Of a stretch of 64,000 nucleotides of DNA, positions 1 through 8,053 are shown piece by piece. The notes below the pieces were generated by a model, which worked only from the letters and a program-made list of their open reading frames with translations, was not told where the DNA came from and did no database searches. How positions within the stretch are numbered: the first letter of the stretch is position 1; each line of letters starts with the position of its first letter. The translations under genes were made by a program, and so were the position numbers. Source of the stretch: an uncultured Opitutaceae bacterium (lineage in GTDB: Bacteria; Verrucomicrobiota; Verrucomicrobiia; Opitutales; Opitutaceae); contig OX638348.1 of NCBI GenBank assembly GCA_951813085.1, positions 2,427,627 to 2,491,626 on the forward strand. The letters are read 5' to 3'.

Positions 1-425
1 GATTCGCTCAAAGCAAATCCATCTTTGCCTAGGTCAAATGGCTCATGCAATATGACCACCGTTCCGTCGAGCGATGCATTGCGACTGCCCTCTCGCAACT
101 CAAGCGTTCTCGAAGCCTTTTCCACCTGCCAAACGCCATCGCCAAGATCTTTCGCCACAGCGCCGAGACGCTCCGCTTGATTGGCAATGCCGCCTGCCGG
201 TTTACGGACGATTTTTGGCTTAGGTTCTTTCGTTGGGGCGACCGGCGCCACGGGCTTCGGTTCGGTTCCGAGCTCAGCTGGGGTAGCGACCGTCGATTCC
301 GGCTCAGGATCGGGAGATTCCTCAGCGATCTCTGGATCCGGAATAGTTTGGCACGAAACGATGAACGACGCCACTCCAGCTAGCAAAATCAGCAAACGAA
401 TGGGTTTGCGGGGAGCGGGGTTCAT
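1..425 (-). CDS. Putative lipoprotein, 3' end outside window
   Basis: The reading frame starts at ATG 425-423 and runs off the left edge after about 141 codons. The N-terminus has a basic start (MNPAPRKPIR), a hydrophobic stretch and a lipobox ending in IVSC, so it should be exported and lipidated. A Pro/Glu/Thr-rich linker follows (about residues 25-70), then a globular part with a 'ASLDGTVVILHEPF' segment. That segment recalls the beta-rich stalk domain found next to N-acetylmuramoyl-L-alanine amidases, but this is a weak guess. It begins 26 bp after the infC stop on the same strand, so it is probably cotranscribed with infC. The usual infC neighbours rpmI and rplT are not seen here. Function unknown. 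Confidence 0.75.
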   Translation of the reverse strand, partial: MNPAPRKPIRLLILLAGVASFIVSCQTIPDPEIAEESPDPEPESTVATPAELGTEPKPVAPVAPTKEPKPKIVRKPAGGIANQAERLGAVAKDLGDGVWQVEKASRTLELREGSRNASLDGTVVILHEPFDLGKDGFALSE

Positions 426-451
426 TTCTCGATGGTCCTATGGACAAGGGA

Positions 452-1117
452 TCACTCCTTGCTCGAATCGGCGCCGTCCGATCCTTCAGGGGCCGACTCG
501 GGAACTGCCTCGGACGCTTCCTGTTCCGCTTCAACCAAATGCGAACTATACTTCGGCTTGCGTTTATTAGCCGGCAATGGCGTGAGCATCACGTTGATAT
601 TGCGTCCGATCAATCTAGGTTCGTTATCGGGCGTCGCCATATGAGAAATGTCTTCTATGGCCCGTCGCATCGTATCGAAACCGACTTCCGTATGAGCCAT
701 TTCGCGGCCCCGGAACGATAGCGTAAGCTTCACCTTATTCCCCTTATCGAGAAACTCCTCCGCCCGACGCAGCTTGGTCATGAAATCGTGCACATCCACC
801 CGAGGGCGGAATTTGACTTCTTTCGTCTTGCTCGAGCTTCCCTTGGAATCTTTGGCTTTCTTCTGCTGCTCGTACACGTACTTGCCGAAATCCATGATTC
901 GACAGACGGGAGGACGGGCCTGGCCCGCTACTTCCACTAAATCGAGACCCGCTTCTTGCGCGATGGCCAGAGCTTCCTTCGTATCCATCAAACCCACTTG
1001 GTTTCCATCTGGACCGACAACTCGTATTTTAGGGACGCGAATTCGATGATTGCGTCTAATGCTTGCGAATGGATCCGGCTTTCTGGGCGGCCTCCGTTTA
1101 CCTCGTGGTCTTGGCAT
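452..1117 (-). CDS. infC: Translation initiation factor IF-3
   Basis: Binds the 30S subunit, keeps it from joining 50S too early and proofreads the initiator tRNA. At 221 residues it is longer than the usual ~180. It has a basic N-terminal extension, then the IF3 N-domain (NHRIRVPKIRVVGPDG), the linker, and the C-domain starting near KEVKFRPRVDVHDF. The C-terminal tail, from about residue 195, is acidic and low-complexity (EQEASEAVPESAPEGSDGAD), which is unusual for IF-3. The start used is ATG; many bacteria use a rare AUU or AUC start for autoregulation, and that is not evident here. The downstream neighbour is a lipoprotein gene, not rpmI-rplT. Confidence 0.96.
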   Translation of the reverse strand: MPRPRGKRRPPRKPDPFASIRRNHRIRVPKIRVVGPDGNQVGLMDTKEALAIAQEAGLDLVEVAGQARPPVCRIMDFGKYVYEQQKKAKDSKGSSSKTKEVKFRPRVDVHDFMTKLRRAEEFLDKGNKVKLTLSFRGREMAHTEVGFDTMRRAIEDISHMATPDNEPRLIGRNINVMLTPLPANKRKPKYSSHLVEAEQEASEAVPESAPEGSDGADSSKE

Positions 1118-1237
1118 TAAATAATGATAATGATCTGTAGGTTTGAATGTCGATTTCGAAGCTTATCATTCAAAAGTATCGCCATATCAACACTTTTCCT
1201 GGCGCTCTTCCGATTGTTTACCTGAATGCGACAAGGG

Positions 1238-1624
1238 CTAAACACTGAAGCTCTCTCCACAGGAACAACTAGATGTCGCATTGGGATTGCTGAATTTGAA
1301 CCCACCGGAAATCAGCGCATCCGAATAGTCCAGCTGCGTTCCTTTGAGATATAGAGCGCTCTTGCTGTCCACTATGACGTTCGCATTTCCAAAACGCACG
1401 AGGATATCCCCCTTCCGAGCCGTTGGCACGAATTTCATCTTATAAGAGAGGCCATTGCAGCCACCCCCAGAGATTCCAACGCGCAACAACGAACCCTCCG
1501 GCTCCTTTTCCACAAGCCTCTCCACCTTCGTCGAGGCCGACTCCGTCAACTTGATAAGACGCTCGTCCCCTTCCCTAACCCCTTCGGGCAATTCAATTAC
1601 TCTCTCGTTAGCCACTAGACACAC
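1238..1624 (-). CDS. Iron-sulfur cluster carrier/insertion protein (HesB/IscA/ErpA family)
   Basis: A-type carrier that accepts and delivers Fe-S clusters in the cytoplasm. The protein is 128 residues, within the family range once a short N-terminal extension is allowed for. The three cluster-binding cysteines are visible: one in GGGCNG and two in the C-terminal CSCGESF. The central GxSGGGCxGxxY pattern is well kept. The start is GTG at 1624; a second GTG at 1615 is equally possible. The gene ends with TAG. It stands alone between infC and pdxA, with no other suf or isc gene nearby. Assignment to ErpA or to IscA/SufA cannot be made from sequence alone. Confidence 0.92.
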   Translation of the reverse strand: MCLVANERVIELPEGVREGDERLIKLTESASTKVERLVEKEPEGSLLRVGISGGGCNGLSYKMKFVPTARKGDILVRFGNANVIVDSKSALYLKGTQLDYSDALISGGFKFSNPNATSSCSCGESFSV

Positions 1625-1725
1625 AATTATCAGCTTATTCGCGAAATCAAGCGATTCCAGATTCCGCTTTCTCTAATTCGACCCCGCAGGACGAATGCTT
1701 AGGAACGATCAAAAGGCAAACGGGT

Positions 1726-2661
1726 TCATTCGATCTTCAATCGCCTCGAAAGCGTGGCGCCCAGCTCGATCGCTCGGAGAAAGCTCTGGTGCGACGCCTC
1801 CCCAGTTCCCGCAATGTCAAAAGCGGTCCCATGATCCGGACTCGTACGAGCGAAGGGCAAGCCCAAGGTAACATTGACCGCCGTATCGAATTCCACCGTT
1901 TTCAGCGGCGCGAGCCCTTGATCGTGATAGAGGGCGACTACGACATCGAATTCTCCCTTCAACGCCCGGAAGAAAATCGTGTCCGCGGGCTGGCATTCGC
2001 TCAATCCCGGCATCGTTTCCCGCAACCCCGCCAGCAACGGATTGAAGATCGACGCTTCCTCATTGCCCAGCAGCCCGTCTTCGCCTGCGTGAGGATTGAG
2101 TCCGCACACTCCGATTTTCGGCGACTTGCATCCCAGGCTGTAAGCCAAGAAGTGCGCTCGGTCGACTGCCATCGCCAGAGTCGCTTCGGTCAGGTGATAG
2201 CCAACCGTCGCGAACGGGACGTGCCAGGTCGCCAGCACAATCTTCAAGCGATCGCCAACGAACGCCATCGTTGGATCGCCTCCCCAATGGCTTGCGAAGA
2301 ATTCCGTCTGGCCTGGATGCGAAAACCCAACCTCGGCGCACCGCGACTTCGAAATAGGGCCCGTGGCCACGCCATCAAACTCGCCGAGTCCGCAACCTCG
2401 AGCTGCGCGTTCCATCGCCTCCAGGGCAATCTTGGAACTTTCGGGAGTCGGATTTCCCGGCTCGCAAACGGCGCTGGGCAATCCTACCTCGATCTTCTCG
2501 ATTGAGCGACTGCCCGCATCGATTCCATCCAGCCAACGCTTGGGACCGATAACAGAAAGCTCAATCTCTTGGCTAAAATTAGTTCTCAGGCACTTTTCAA
2601 TCACCTCAGGACCAATCCCGCAGGGATCCCCGCAGGTAACCGCTATTCTTGGAGTCTTCAT
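1726..2661 (-). CDS. pdxA: 4-hydroxythreonine-4-phosphate dehydrogenase
   Basis: NAD(P)-dependent oxidation of 4-phosphohydroxy-L-threonine in the DXP-dependent pyridoxal phosphate pathway; cytoplasmic. The 311-residue length is slightly below the usual ~330. Family hallmarks are the N-terminal TCGDPCGIGPEV, the GLNPHAGEDGLLG block and the C-terminal YHDQGLAPLKT, LGLPFARTSPDHGTAFDIAG metal/substrate-binding block. Its start codon overlaps the lpxA stop by four bases (ATGA), so the two genes are translationally coupled. Confidence 0.96.
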   Translation of the reverse strand: MKTPRIAVTCGDPCGIGPEVIEKCLRTNFSQEIELSVIGPKRWLDGIDAGSRSIEKIEVGLPSAVCEPGNPTPESSKIALEAMERAARGCGLGEFDGVATGPISKSRCAEVGFSHPGQTEFFASHWGGDPTMAFVGDRLKIVLATWHVPFATVGYHLTEATLAMAVDRAHFLAYSLGCKSPKIGVCGLNPHAGEDGLLGNEEASIFNPLLAGLRETMPGLSECQPADTIFFRALKGEFDVVVALYHDQGLAPLKTVEFDTAVNVTLGLPFARTSPDHGTAFDIAGTGEASHQSFLRAIELGATLSRRLKIE

Positions 2662-3446
2662 TCCTTACGTTTACGTGGCTTTGCAAATCCGCGTTCGCCA
2701 TCGACGAAAAAATCGAGGAAGACGCGACATTCATTAAAATCACGATAGCCCGAATCACGCAATTCCATTGCGGTTTCCTTCAGTCCGCCCGCGCCTCGAT
2801 ACAAGGCTTGGTAGCAATCCTTCAGGCGACGAATCGCCTCTGCCGTATGCCCTCTTCGCCTCAGTCCTACGAGGTTCAAGCCAAAGAGCTCATTGCGTCC
2901 CGCCAGCATCGTGTAGGGCGGCACGTCAACAGTAGCGGTCGAATCGCCACCGAACATAACGCCTTCTCCAATACGACAGAATTGATGGATCCCCGAGTCT
3001 CCACCCAAGAACGCGTTGTCCCCCACCGTCACGAAACCGGCTAGCAAGCTATTGTTGCCGATAACGACATTGTCTCCGATCGAGCAGTCGTGACCCAAAT
3101 GGGTTACCGCCATCAAAAAGCAATTGCGACCCACCTCGGTCGCGACGCCTTCGGTCGTCGCTCGGTTCAAGGTAGAGCTTTCCCTCACCGTGGAGCTATC
3201 GCCTATTTTCACATAGCTTTTGAGAGCGCTGTCGAAACCGAGGTCTTGAGGGAGACCGGCAATAACGCAGAAACTGTCAATCGTAACCGATTTTCCTATA
3301 CGCGTCCCTGATTTTAGAATCGCATGGGCGGCAATCTTGGAAGAATCGCCAATCTCAACATCGTCCTCGATGATTGTGTAAGGCCCGATTTCGACCTGAT
3401 CGCCAATTTTCGCGGCGCTTGACACTATTGCTGTCGAATGGATCAT
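2658..3446 (-). CDS. lpxA: Acyl-ACP--UDP-N-acetylglucosamine O-acyltransferase
   Basis: First step of lipid A synthesis: moves a 3-hydroxyacyl chain from ACP to UDP-GlcNAc. The 262-residue protein consists of hexapeptide repeats that form a left-handed beta helix (IGDQVEIGPYTIIEDDVEIG and onward), followed by a C-terminal helical domain (RRRGHTAEAIRRLKDCY). The catalytic histidine lies in AVTHLGHDCSIGDN. Its presence implies a lipid A outer membrane. The gene sits between a conserved hypothetical upstream (5 bp gap) and pdxA downstream (4-base overlap). No lpxC or fabZ is adjacent, although those often accompany lpxA. Confidence 0.96.
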   Translation of the reverse strand: MIHSTAIVSSAAKIGDQVEIGPYTIIEDDVEIGDSSKIAAHAILKSGTRIGKSVTIDSFCVIAGLPQDLGFDSALKSYVKIGDSSTVRESSTLNRATTEGVATEVGRNCFLMAVTHLGHDCSIGDNVVIGNNSLLAGFVTVGDNAFLGGDSGIHQFCRIGEGVMFGGDSTATVDVPPYTMLAGRNELFGLNLVGLRRRGHTAEAIRRLKDCYQALYRGAGGLKETAMELRDSGYRDFNECRVFLDFFVDGERGFAKPRKRKE

Positions 3447-3451
3447 TTCTT

Positions 3452-4048
3452 TTAACCTAGAAAATTCATTTGCGAGTCCTTCACCAAGTCGAATGTTTTC
3501 AAGGTGCGAACAATTTGCAGCAAGTCGGATTTTGGATACACATGGCGCGTGTCGACGCGATCGATTATATCCAACAGCATGGACTTGAATGACAGAATTC
3601 CATCAATGCCTCGCTCTTGCAACGCGGCCACAATCCTTGCCCGGTAAACTTCCTGAGTAGGAAATGCTGGGGCAACCAAAATTCGCTTCGGGAACTCGGC
3701 CTCGCCAAGCTCTCTCCAGTTCTCGAACTCGAACCATTTCTCCACCTTCTTCAATACATTGCTTTCAATATACTTGAGCATGTCCGCGCCCGATTTCAGA
3801 GCGGCCAGGGACGCCATCTCACCATGCCATCCATGGACGCAAACCACTGCGCTCTTAAGGCGCCGCAACTCGCTAGAAAACAGCAAGAATGCAGGATCTC
3901 GATCCCCTTCCACAAATTTTAGGTTCCGCGCATAGAGATCGACCCCTTCTTCCTTCAACGCCCGCTTGGACTGAGGGCGCCCCTTGCGAAGCGGCATCGT
4001 TGCGAACCCATTGAGTTCAAGATACTCCCTGGCGATTAGTTCGTCCAT
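3452..4048 (-). CDS. Conserved hypothetical protein next to lpxA
   Basis: A 198-residue soluble protein that I do not recognise. It starts with MDELIAREYLELNGF. It contains a VVCVHGWHGEMA segment near residues 70-80 and an IDGILSFKSMLLDIIDRVD segment near 150. The alternating helices and strands, and the acidic and basic residues around 'KRALKEEGVDLYARN', suggest a small alpha/beta fold; a nuclease-like fold is imaginable, but no catalytic motif can be named. No signal peptide or membrane segment is present. It lies 5 bp upstream of lpxA on the same strand and 39 bp downstream of aroB, so it is very likely part of the aroB-lpxA-pdxA transcript. Confidence 0.85.
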   Translation of the reverse strand: MDELIAREYLELNGFATMPLRKGRPQSKRALKEEGVDLYARNLKFVEGDRDPAFLLFSSELRRLKSAVVCVHGWHGEMASLAALKSGADMLKYIESNVLKKVEKWFEFENWRELGEAEFPKRILVAPAFPTQEVYRARIVAALQERGIDGILSFKSMLLDIIDRVDTRHVYPKSDLLQIVRTLKTFDLVKDSQMNFLG

Positions 4049-4087
4049 CTCTCTAGTCGAAGCGGCGCGCCATCGACGAGGGCCGAC

Positions 4088-5197
4088 TCAATCGATCCCT
4101 CCCAAGTCACGCCAGATCCGCTCCACGCGATCCAAGGAGACATCGTCCTTCGTGATGGCGGATCCAATCGATTCCATCACGACGAATCGCAGCGCTCCAG
4201 CGCGAACCTTCTTGTCCTTCTGCATAGCGGCGAAAAGACGTTCGATACTCAAGGGAGTACGCAAGCGAACCGGCAAACCGTGCGCCGACAACACGGCGAT
4301 CACGCGCTCGACTGCCGCATCGTCCAAGTATCCGTAGCTCTGACTCAATTTGGCCGCGGCAACGAACCCGACCGAAATCGCTTCTCCATGCAAGTACTCG
4401 CCATACCCGGCAACGTTTTCGATCGCGTGACCGAACGTATGGCCCAAATTCAGCAAGGCCCGGCCCCCCGATTGAGAAAGCTCCTTCTCGTCCGCATTCA
4501 CGACGTCCGCCTTCGTCTGACAATTGCGACGAACGACGGCAGGCAATCGATCGTCTTTCCAGTCGAGCAACGGCCTTTCTTCAAGCCATTCGAACAACTC
4601 GAGATCGCCAAGCATCCCGTACTTGATCACCTCCGCCATTCCCGCTGCAAATTCACGGGTTGGCAGTGAGCTCAGCGAATCGAGGTCTGCATACACTGCC
4701 ATGGGCTGATGAAAGGCGCCGACCAAGTTCTTGCCCGCATCAATATTGATCCCCGTTTTTCCACCCACAGAGCTATCTACCATTGAGAGCAATGTAGTGG
4801 GAATTTGGATAAACCTGATTCCTCGCAGCCAGGATGCGGCCGCGAAACCAGCGAGATCGCCCACGACGCCTCCGCCCACTGCGATGGCTACCCCGCCCCG
4901 ATCAAGGCCATTCGCCGCAAAAAAGTCCAGGACGCGACCATACTGCTCGATGCCCTTGCTGGTTTCCCCAGCAGGCGTTTCAAGAATGGGGACGTTCGAT
5001 AGCGCCGCGTCGAAAAAGGGGCTCAATGCGACCCGCACAGAAGCGTCCGTGACCACGGCCACTTTAGAACCGTTCTCTAGCAGGTCGGCGATTTCGCTGG
5101 CAACCGCTGACTCATACCCTCGGCCGATATAGATCGGATAGGATTCTTTGGCAGTCGTGACGTCTATCTGGAAAGTATTCGAGAGAGGAGAGTTCAA
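4088..5197 (-). CDS. aroB: 3-dehydroquinate synthase
   Basis: Second step of the shikimate pathway: converts DAHP to 3-dehydroquinate with NAD+ and a divalent metal; cytoplasmic. At 369 residues it is normal for the family. Diagnostic blocks are GGGVVGDLAGFAA (NAD binding), IPTTLLSMVDSSVGGKTGIN and the metal-binding LNLGHTFGHAIE with E and H ligands. It is the upstream-most recognisable enzyme of the aroB-hypothetical-lpxA-pdxA cluster and lies 19 bp from the end of the DUF362-like gene. Confidence 0.97.
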   Translation of the reverse strand: MNSPLSNTFQIDVTTAKESYPIYIGRGYESAVASEIADLLENGSKVAVVTDASVRVALSPFFDAALSNVPILETPAGETSKGIEQYGRVLDFFAANGLDRGGVAIAVGGGVVGDLAGFAAASWLRGIRFIQIPTTLLSMVDSSVGGKTGINIDAGKNLVGAFHQPMAVYADLDSLSSLPTREFAAGMAEVIKYGMLGDLELFEWLEERPLLDWKDDRLPAVVRRNCQTKADVVNADEKELSQSGGRALLNLGHTFGHAIENVAGYGEYLHGEAISVGFVAAAKLSQSYGYLDDAAVERVIAVLSAHGLPVRLRTPLSIERLFAAMQKDKKVRAGALRFVVMESIGSAITKDDVSLDRVERIWRDLGGID

Positions 5198-5216
5198 TGC
5201 TTGGATAAGTTGCGAT

Positions 5217-6296
5217 CTAGTTGACTGAAACGAGATTCGCGAAACTCGTATCCTTCACGCCGAGACCGAGCTGTTCGGAATAGGCCAGTATCTTCAACTC
5301 TTGGGGCAACGGGGCAAACCCATTTTTCGTGCGGTGAGTATTGATCCGTTCCCGCATAATCGAATCCAGCAGGACAGGGTTGTCCGTCAACATTACCGTC
5401 GGCTCCGAGACTGTATACATGGAATTGAAAATAGGTCCGCCCACATACTGAAAGCGCTGCAAGCTAACGATGTTCAAAGCCCAGGTTTCGCGCAGCTCGG
5501 GCACCGCTCCCATTTCCGCTACCGCAACCGGGGCGGTTGCCGGGCTCTTCAAGAAGCGAGTGGTATTGCTCGCATTCCACAAGGTCGCATTCATGAGCGC
5601 CCCATTGACGCCCAATGTGGGATGGTCCGAATAGCAGGGCAGATTTACCCAGAAATCGACCTCGTGCATGAGCGGCATCGGCAAATAGCTCTTTCGCTCC
5701 TTCTCGTCGTCATCGGCGGACGCGATCGCGTTTTCCTTGTCCAAGTTGATCCAATACTGAGCCGAGCTCGCCGGCAGCGGGCTATCGTAAAACCATTTCT
5801 CATTGTAGTACTCGCCCGAGTCCAGCGAACGAACAAATACTCGATTGAACTCCATGGATCGAGCGCTCAGCGGTGGCAAGAAACCGGATTCGCGCAGCAT
5901 CCGTCCATTCAGTCCGATTATAAATATATCTGCTCGGCGAAAGCCTCGCTCCGTAAGCGATTGAACAACCGCTTCCACGAGGGCCTCGGGCGTGCTGAGC
6001 CCGGGTCCGGAATTGCTATACACCTTGAGCCCTACTTTGCCCTTTTGGCCCGGCTCGAAGGTAACCTCTCGAGTTCTCTCGTAGATTCCCAGCAGGTTCT
6101 CCACTGCCACCTTATAGGTGTTCAACTCGAAATCACTGAGCTCGAATTTGAAAACTTGATTCGAAGGTTCAGGCGTTTCCTGGAATTCTCCGATCAGGTT
6201 CTGCCCAAACGCGCGTTCCATCGAAACCACCGCGACAACGATCGCGATCAGCGTCAATTCCCGCTTGAACAGGCTTAATATTCTATAGGACACCAT
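5217..6296 (-). CDS. Secreted protein, DUF362-like
   Basis: A 359-residue protein with an N-terminal hydrophobic segment (LIAIVVAVVSMERAFGQ) that looks like a signal peptide cut after AFGQ. The body resembles the DUF362 fold: VGLKVYSNSGPGLSTP (a substrate or cofactor loop), a VEAVVQSLTERGFRRADIFIIG segment and a FWVNLPCYSDHPTLGVNGALMN block, matching the order of motifs in DUF362 proteins. No CxxC ferredoxin motif is present. The role is unknown. The gene is transcribed divergently from the TPR lipoprotein gene and lies 19 bp upstream of aroB. Family assignment is moderate; translation of the frame is very likely. Confidence 0.75.
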   Translation of the reverse strand: MVSYRILSLFKRELTLIAIVVAVVSMERAFGQNLIGEFQETPEPSNQVFKFELSDFELNTYKVAVENLLGIYERTREVTFEPGQKGKVGLKVYSNSGPGLSTPEALVEAVVQSLTERGFRRADIFIIGLNGRMLRESGFLPPLSARSMEFNRVFVRSLDSGEYYNEKWFYDSPLPASSAQYWINLDKENAIASADDDEKERKSYLPMPLMHEVDFWVNLPCYSDHPTLGVNGALMNATLWNASNTTRFLKSPATAPVAVAEMGAVPELRETWALNIVSLQRFQYVGGPIFNSMYTVSEPTVMLTDNPVLLDSIMRERINTHRTKNGFAPLPQELKILAYSEQLGLGVKDTSFANLVSVN

Positions 6297-6439
6297 AGGT
6301 AGCAGCTAGAAACGAATTCTCCCTTGAAGACGATCACACGTTGCTTAAAATTTCACAAATCATCAAGACAAACGCGCAATGAGGCGACTCAGGCCGAAAT
6401 ACTGCAGATTTCCGGTCCACAAATAGTTTGTAAAAGGCG

Positions 6440-6507
6440 CTTTTTAGCTCCTAAAAAGATACGCCCGTTCAAAATAGGACGCTTGCAAAACGCAAGTATG
6501 CGCGTCC
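6440..6507. promoter_or_regulatory. Two inverted repeats in a divergent promoter region
   Basis: The 232 bp between the divergent DUF362-like and TPR genes holds two palindromes. CTTTTTAG-CTC-CTAAAAAG (6440-6458) is perfect. GGACGC-TTGC...GCAA...GCGTCC (6477-6507) can form a hairpin just upstream of the start at 6529. They could be operators or leader structures; no sigma-70 promoter stands out. Confidence 0.35.
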
Positions 6508-6528
6508 CCTTGCCGTTCTGTACACCGA

Positions 6529-8025
6529 ATGCACACATTTCACCCTATCGCCAATCGAGTTTTTCCCATCCTCTGCGTAGGCCTAGCGCTCGCATTCAGC
6601 GGATGCGCAGACCGTGAAGAACGCATCTCCCAAGCCCTAGAAAAAGCGGAGGAAGCTCGCCAGCGCGAAGAAAACACTCAAGCGCTGAGCATCCTAGGAA
6701 AAGCTGCCCTGAAAATCCCTGACAGCGCCGCCCTGCAAGAGGCCCTCGGCACCACCTATCTTGAAGGCAACGATCCCCAAGCCGCGATCGTCGCGTATCA
6801 AAAGGCCATCGAACTGGACGAGGCTCGGAATCGCCTTTGGGTGAATATAGCCGACCTGAATGTTCGCCTCGGGGAAGACTTAGCCGCGCTGAGCGCCTTC
6901 GAACGCTACTTGGAAAGCTTTCCAAACGATTTTCTCGCATGGAAGAATTTCGCTGCTCTGCAGGAGAAGCGAGGGGATTTGAAAACAGCGATCGAAGCCA
7001 ACCTTCAATGGAATCGAATTCGTCCCTCTGCCGGACCCGCTCTCAAGCTCGGACAGCTATTCGGACGCATGGGCAACGCTCCGCAAGCGCGATCCTGGAT
7101 TTCACAAGCTGCTGCCTACGCTAACGATCCCGGAGCCAAAGATGCCCTCGCCACTTTGATCGAACTCGAAATCAATTCACAGCAATACCTGCCCGCATCC
7201 ACTTGGCTTGATCAATACGGAGAGCGCTACGGATCGGGAAGCGACGACGCGCGCATCCGCAAGGCGCGGGATACGATCGGTCGATGGAAGCAAGCCCAGC
7301 AAGACATCGCCGATGCAGCAGCAGCCCTCGAAGAACAACGCAAAGCCCTCCAGCAGCAAGCCAGAGATGCGCGCTTGCGCGAAGAGAAAGCGCGAAAGGA
7401 GCGAGAGGCATTGCTAGCGCAGCAGATTCAGGCCGAAACCATAGAAGACAACCTTCCAACGGATTCAGAAACGGTTGACCTCGATACCGAAGATACCACG
7501 GAATCCGAACCCGAGGGGCCGATCCCTACCCCGCTTTTTGAAGATGAAACTGACGACCTTCCCAACCTAGACGCGATCGACTACTTGGAATCGGCTCGGG
7601 ACGCTGTATTGAGAGCAGACACCGATCATGCGATCGACCTGTATTGGCGCGCGCTCGGACCCGGCGTGGACAATCCACTCATCTGGTACGAGCTCGCTAC
7701 CGTGTACCAGGATCGACGCAATTGGATCGACGCGGAAGCCTGCATTCTCGAAGCGAAACGCAGGGATCCGACATCGCCTTCAATCGCCAGCGCCTATCTT
7801 TCCATAATCGCTCAAACGCAGACACCAAGTCGGGTCATTCGCGAAGCGGACGCCCTGATCAACCTCTTTCCAACGGATACCTCCATCGCCCTCGCATACG
7901 CTCAATCCATTCGCAAATCGAACGCGTCTTCCGCGCGTATTGCAGCGGCCTACGAGCGCTTTCTCAATATCGCCCAGCCCGGCGAAGAAGGCTATCAGGA
8001 GGCAGTTCAGTACCTAAGACGGTAG
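6529..8025 (+). CDS. TPR-repeat lipoprotein with central coiled coil
   Basis: A 498-residue lipoprotein: a hydrophobic signal (VFPILCVGLALAFSGC) ends in a lipobox with the acylated Cys near residue 25. Several TPR units follow (for example LQEALGTTYLEGNDPQAAIVAYQKAIELD at about 75-100). Around 250-300 there is a long charged helix rich in Ala, Glu, Gln and Arg (coiled coil), then an acidic linker, and then a second TPR block (DHAIDLYWRALGPGVDNP). It is probably a periplasmic or outer-membrane scaffold. The client is unknown. dnaG starts 28 bp downstream on the same strand, so the two may be cotranscribed. The gene stops with TAG. Confidence 0.85.
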   Translation: MHTFHPIANRVFPILCVGLALAFSGCADREERISQALEKAEEARQREENTQALSILGKAALKIPDSAALQEALGTTYLEGNDPQAAIVAYQKAIELDEARNRLWVNIADLNVRLGEDLAALSAFERYLESFPNDFLAWKNFAALQEKRGDLKTAIEANLQWNRIRPSAGPALKLGQLFGRMGNAPQARSWISQAAAYANDPGAKDALATLIELEINSQQYLPASTWLDQYGERYGSGSDDARIRKARDTIGRWKQAQQDIADAAAALEEQRKALQQQARDARLREEKARKEREALLAQQIQAETIEDNLPTDSETVDLDTEDTTESEPEGPIPTPLFEDETDDLPNLDAIDYLESARDAVLRADTDHAIDLYWRALGPGVDNPLIWYELATVYQDRRNWIDAEACILEAKRRDPTSPSIASAYLSIIAQTQTPSRVIREADALINLFPTDTSIALAYAQSIRKSNASSARIAAAYERFLNIAQPGEEGYQEAVQYLRR

Positions 8026-8053
8026 CGAGCCAGTCGACTCAGGACGCTTCAGG

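Noticed and set aside
5301..6278. 325-codon frame on the plus strand opposite the DUF362-like gene
   Set aside because: It is antisense to a protein-like frame with a signal peptide. Its sequence is rich in Arg, His and Gln, which is typical of a shadow frame.
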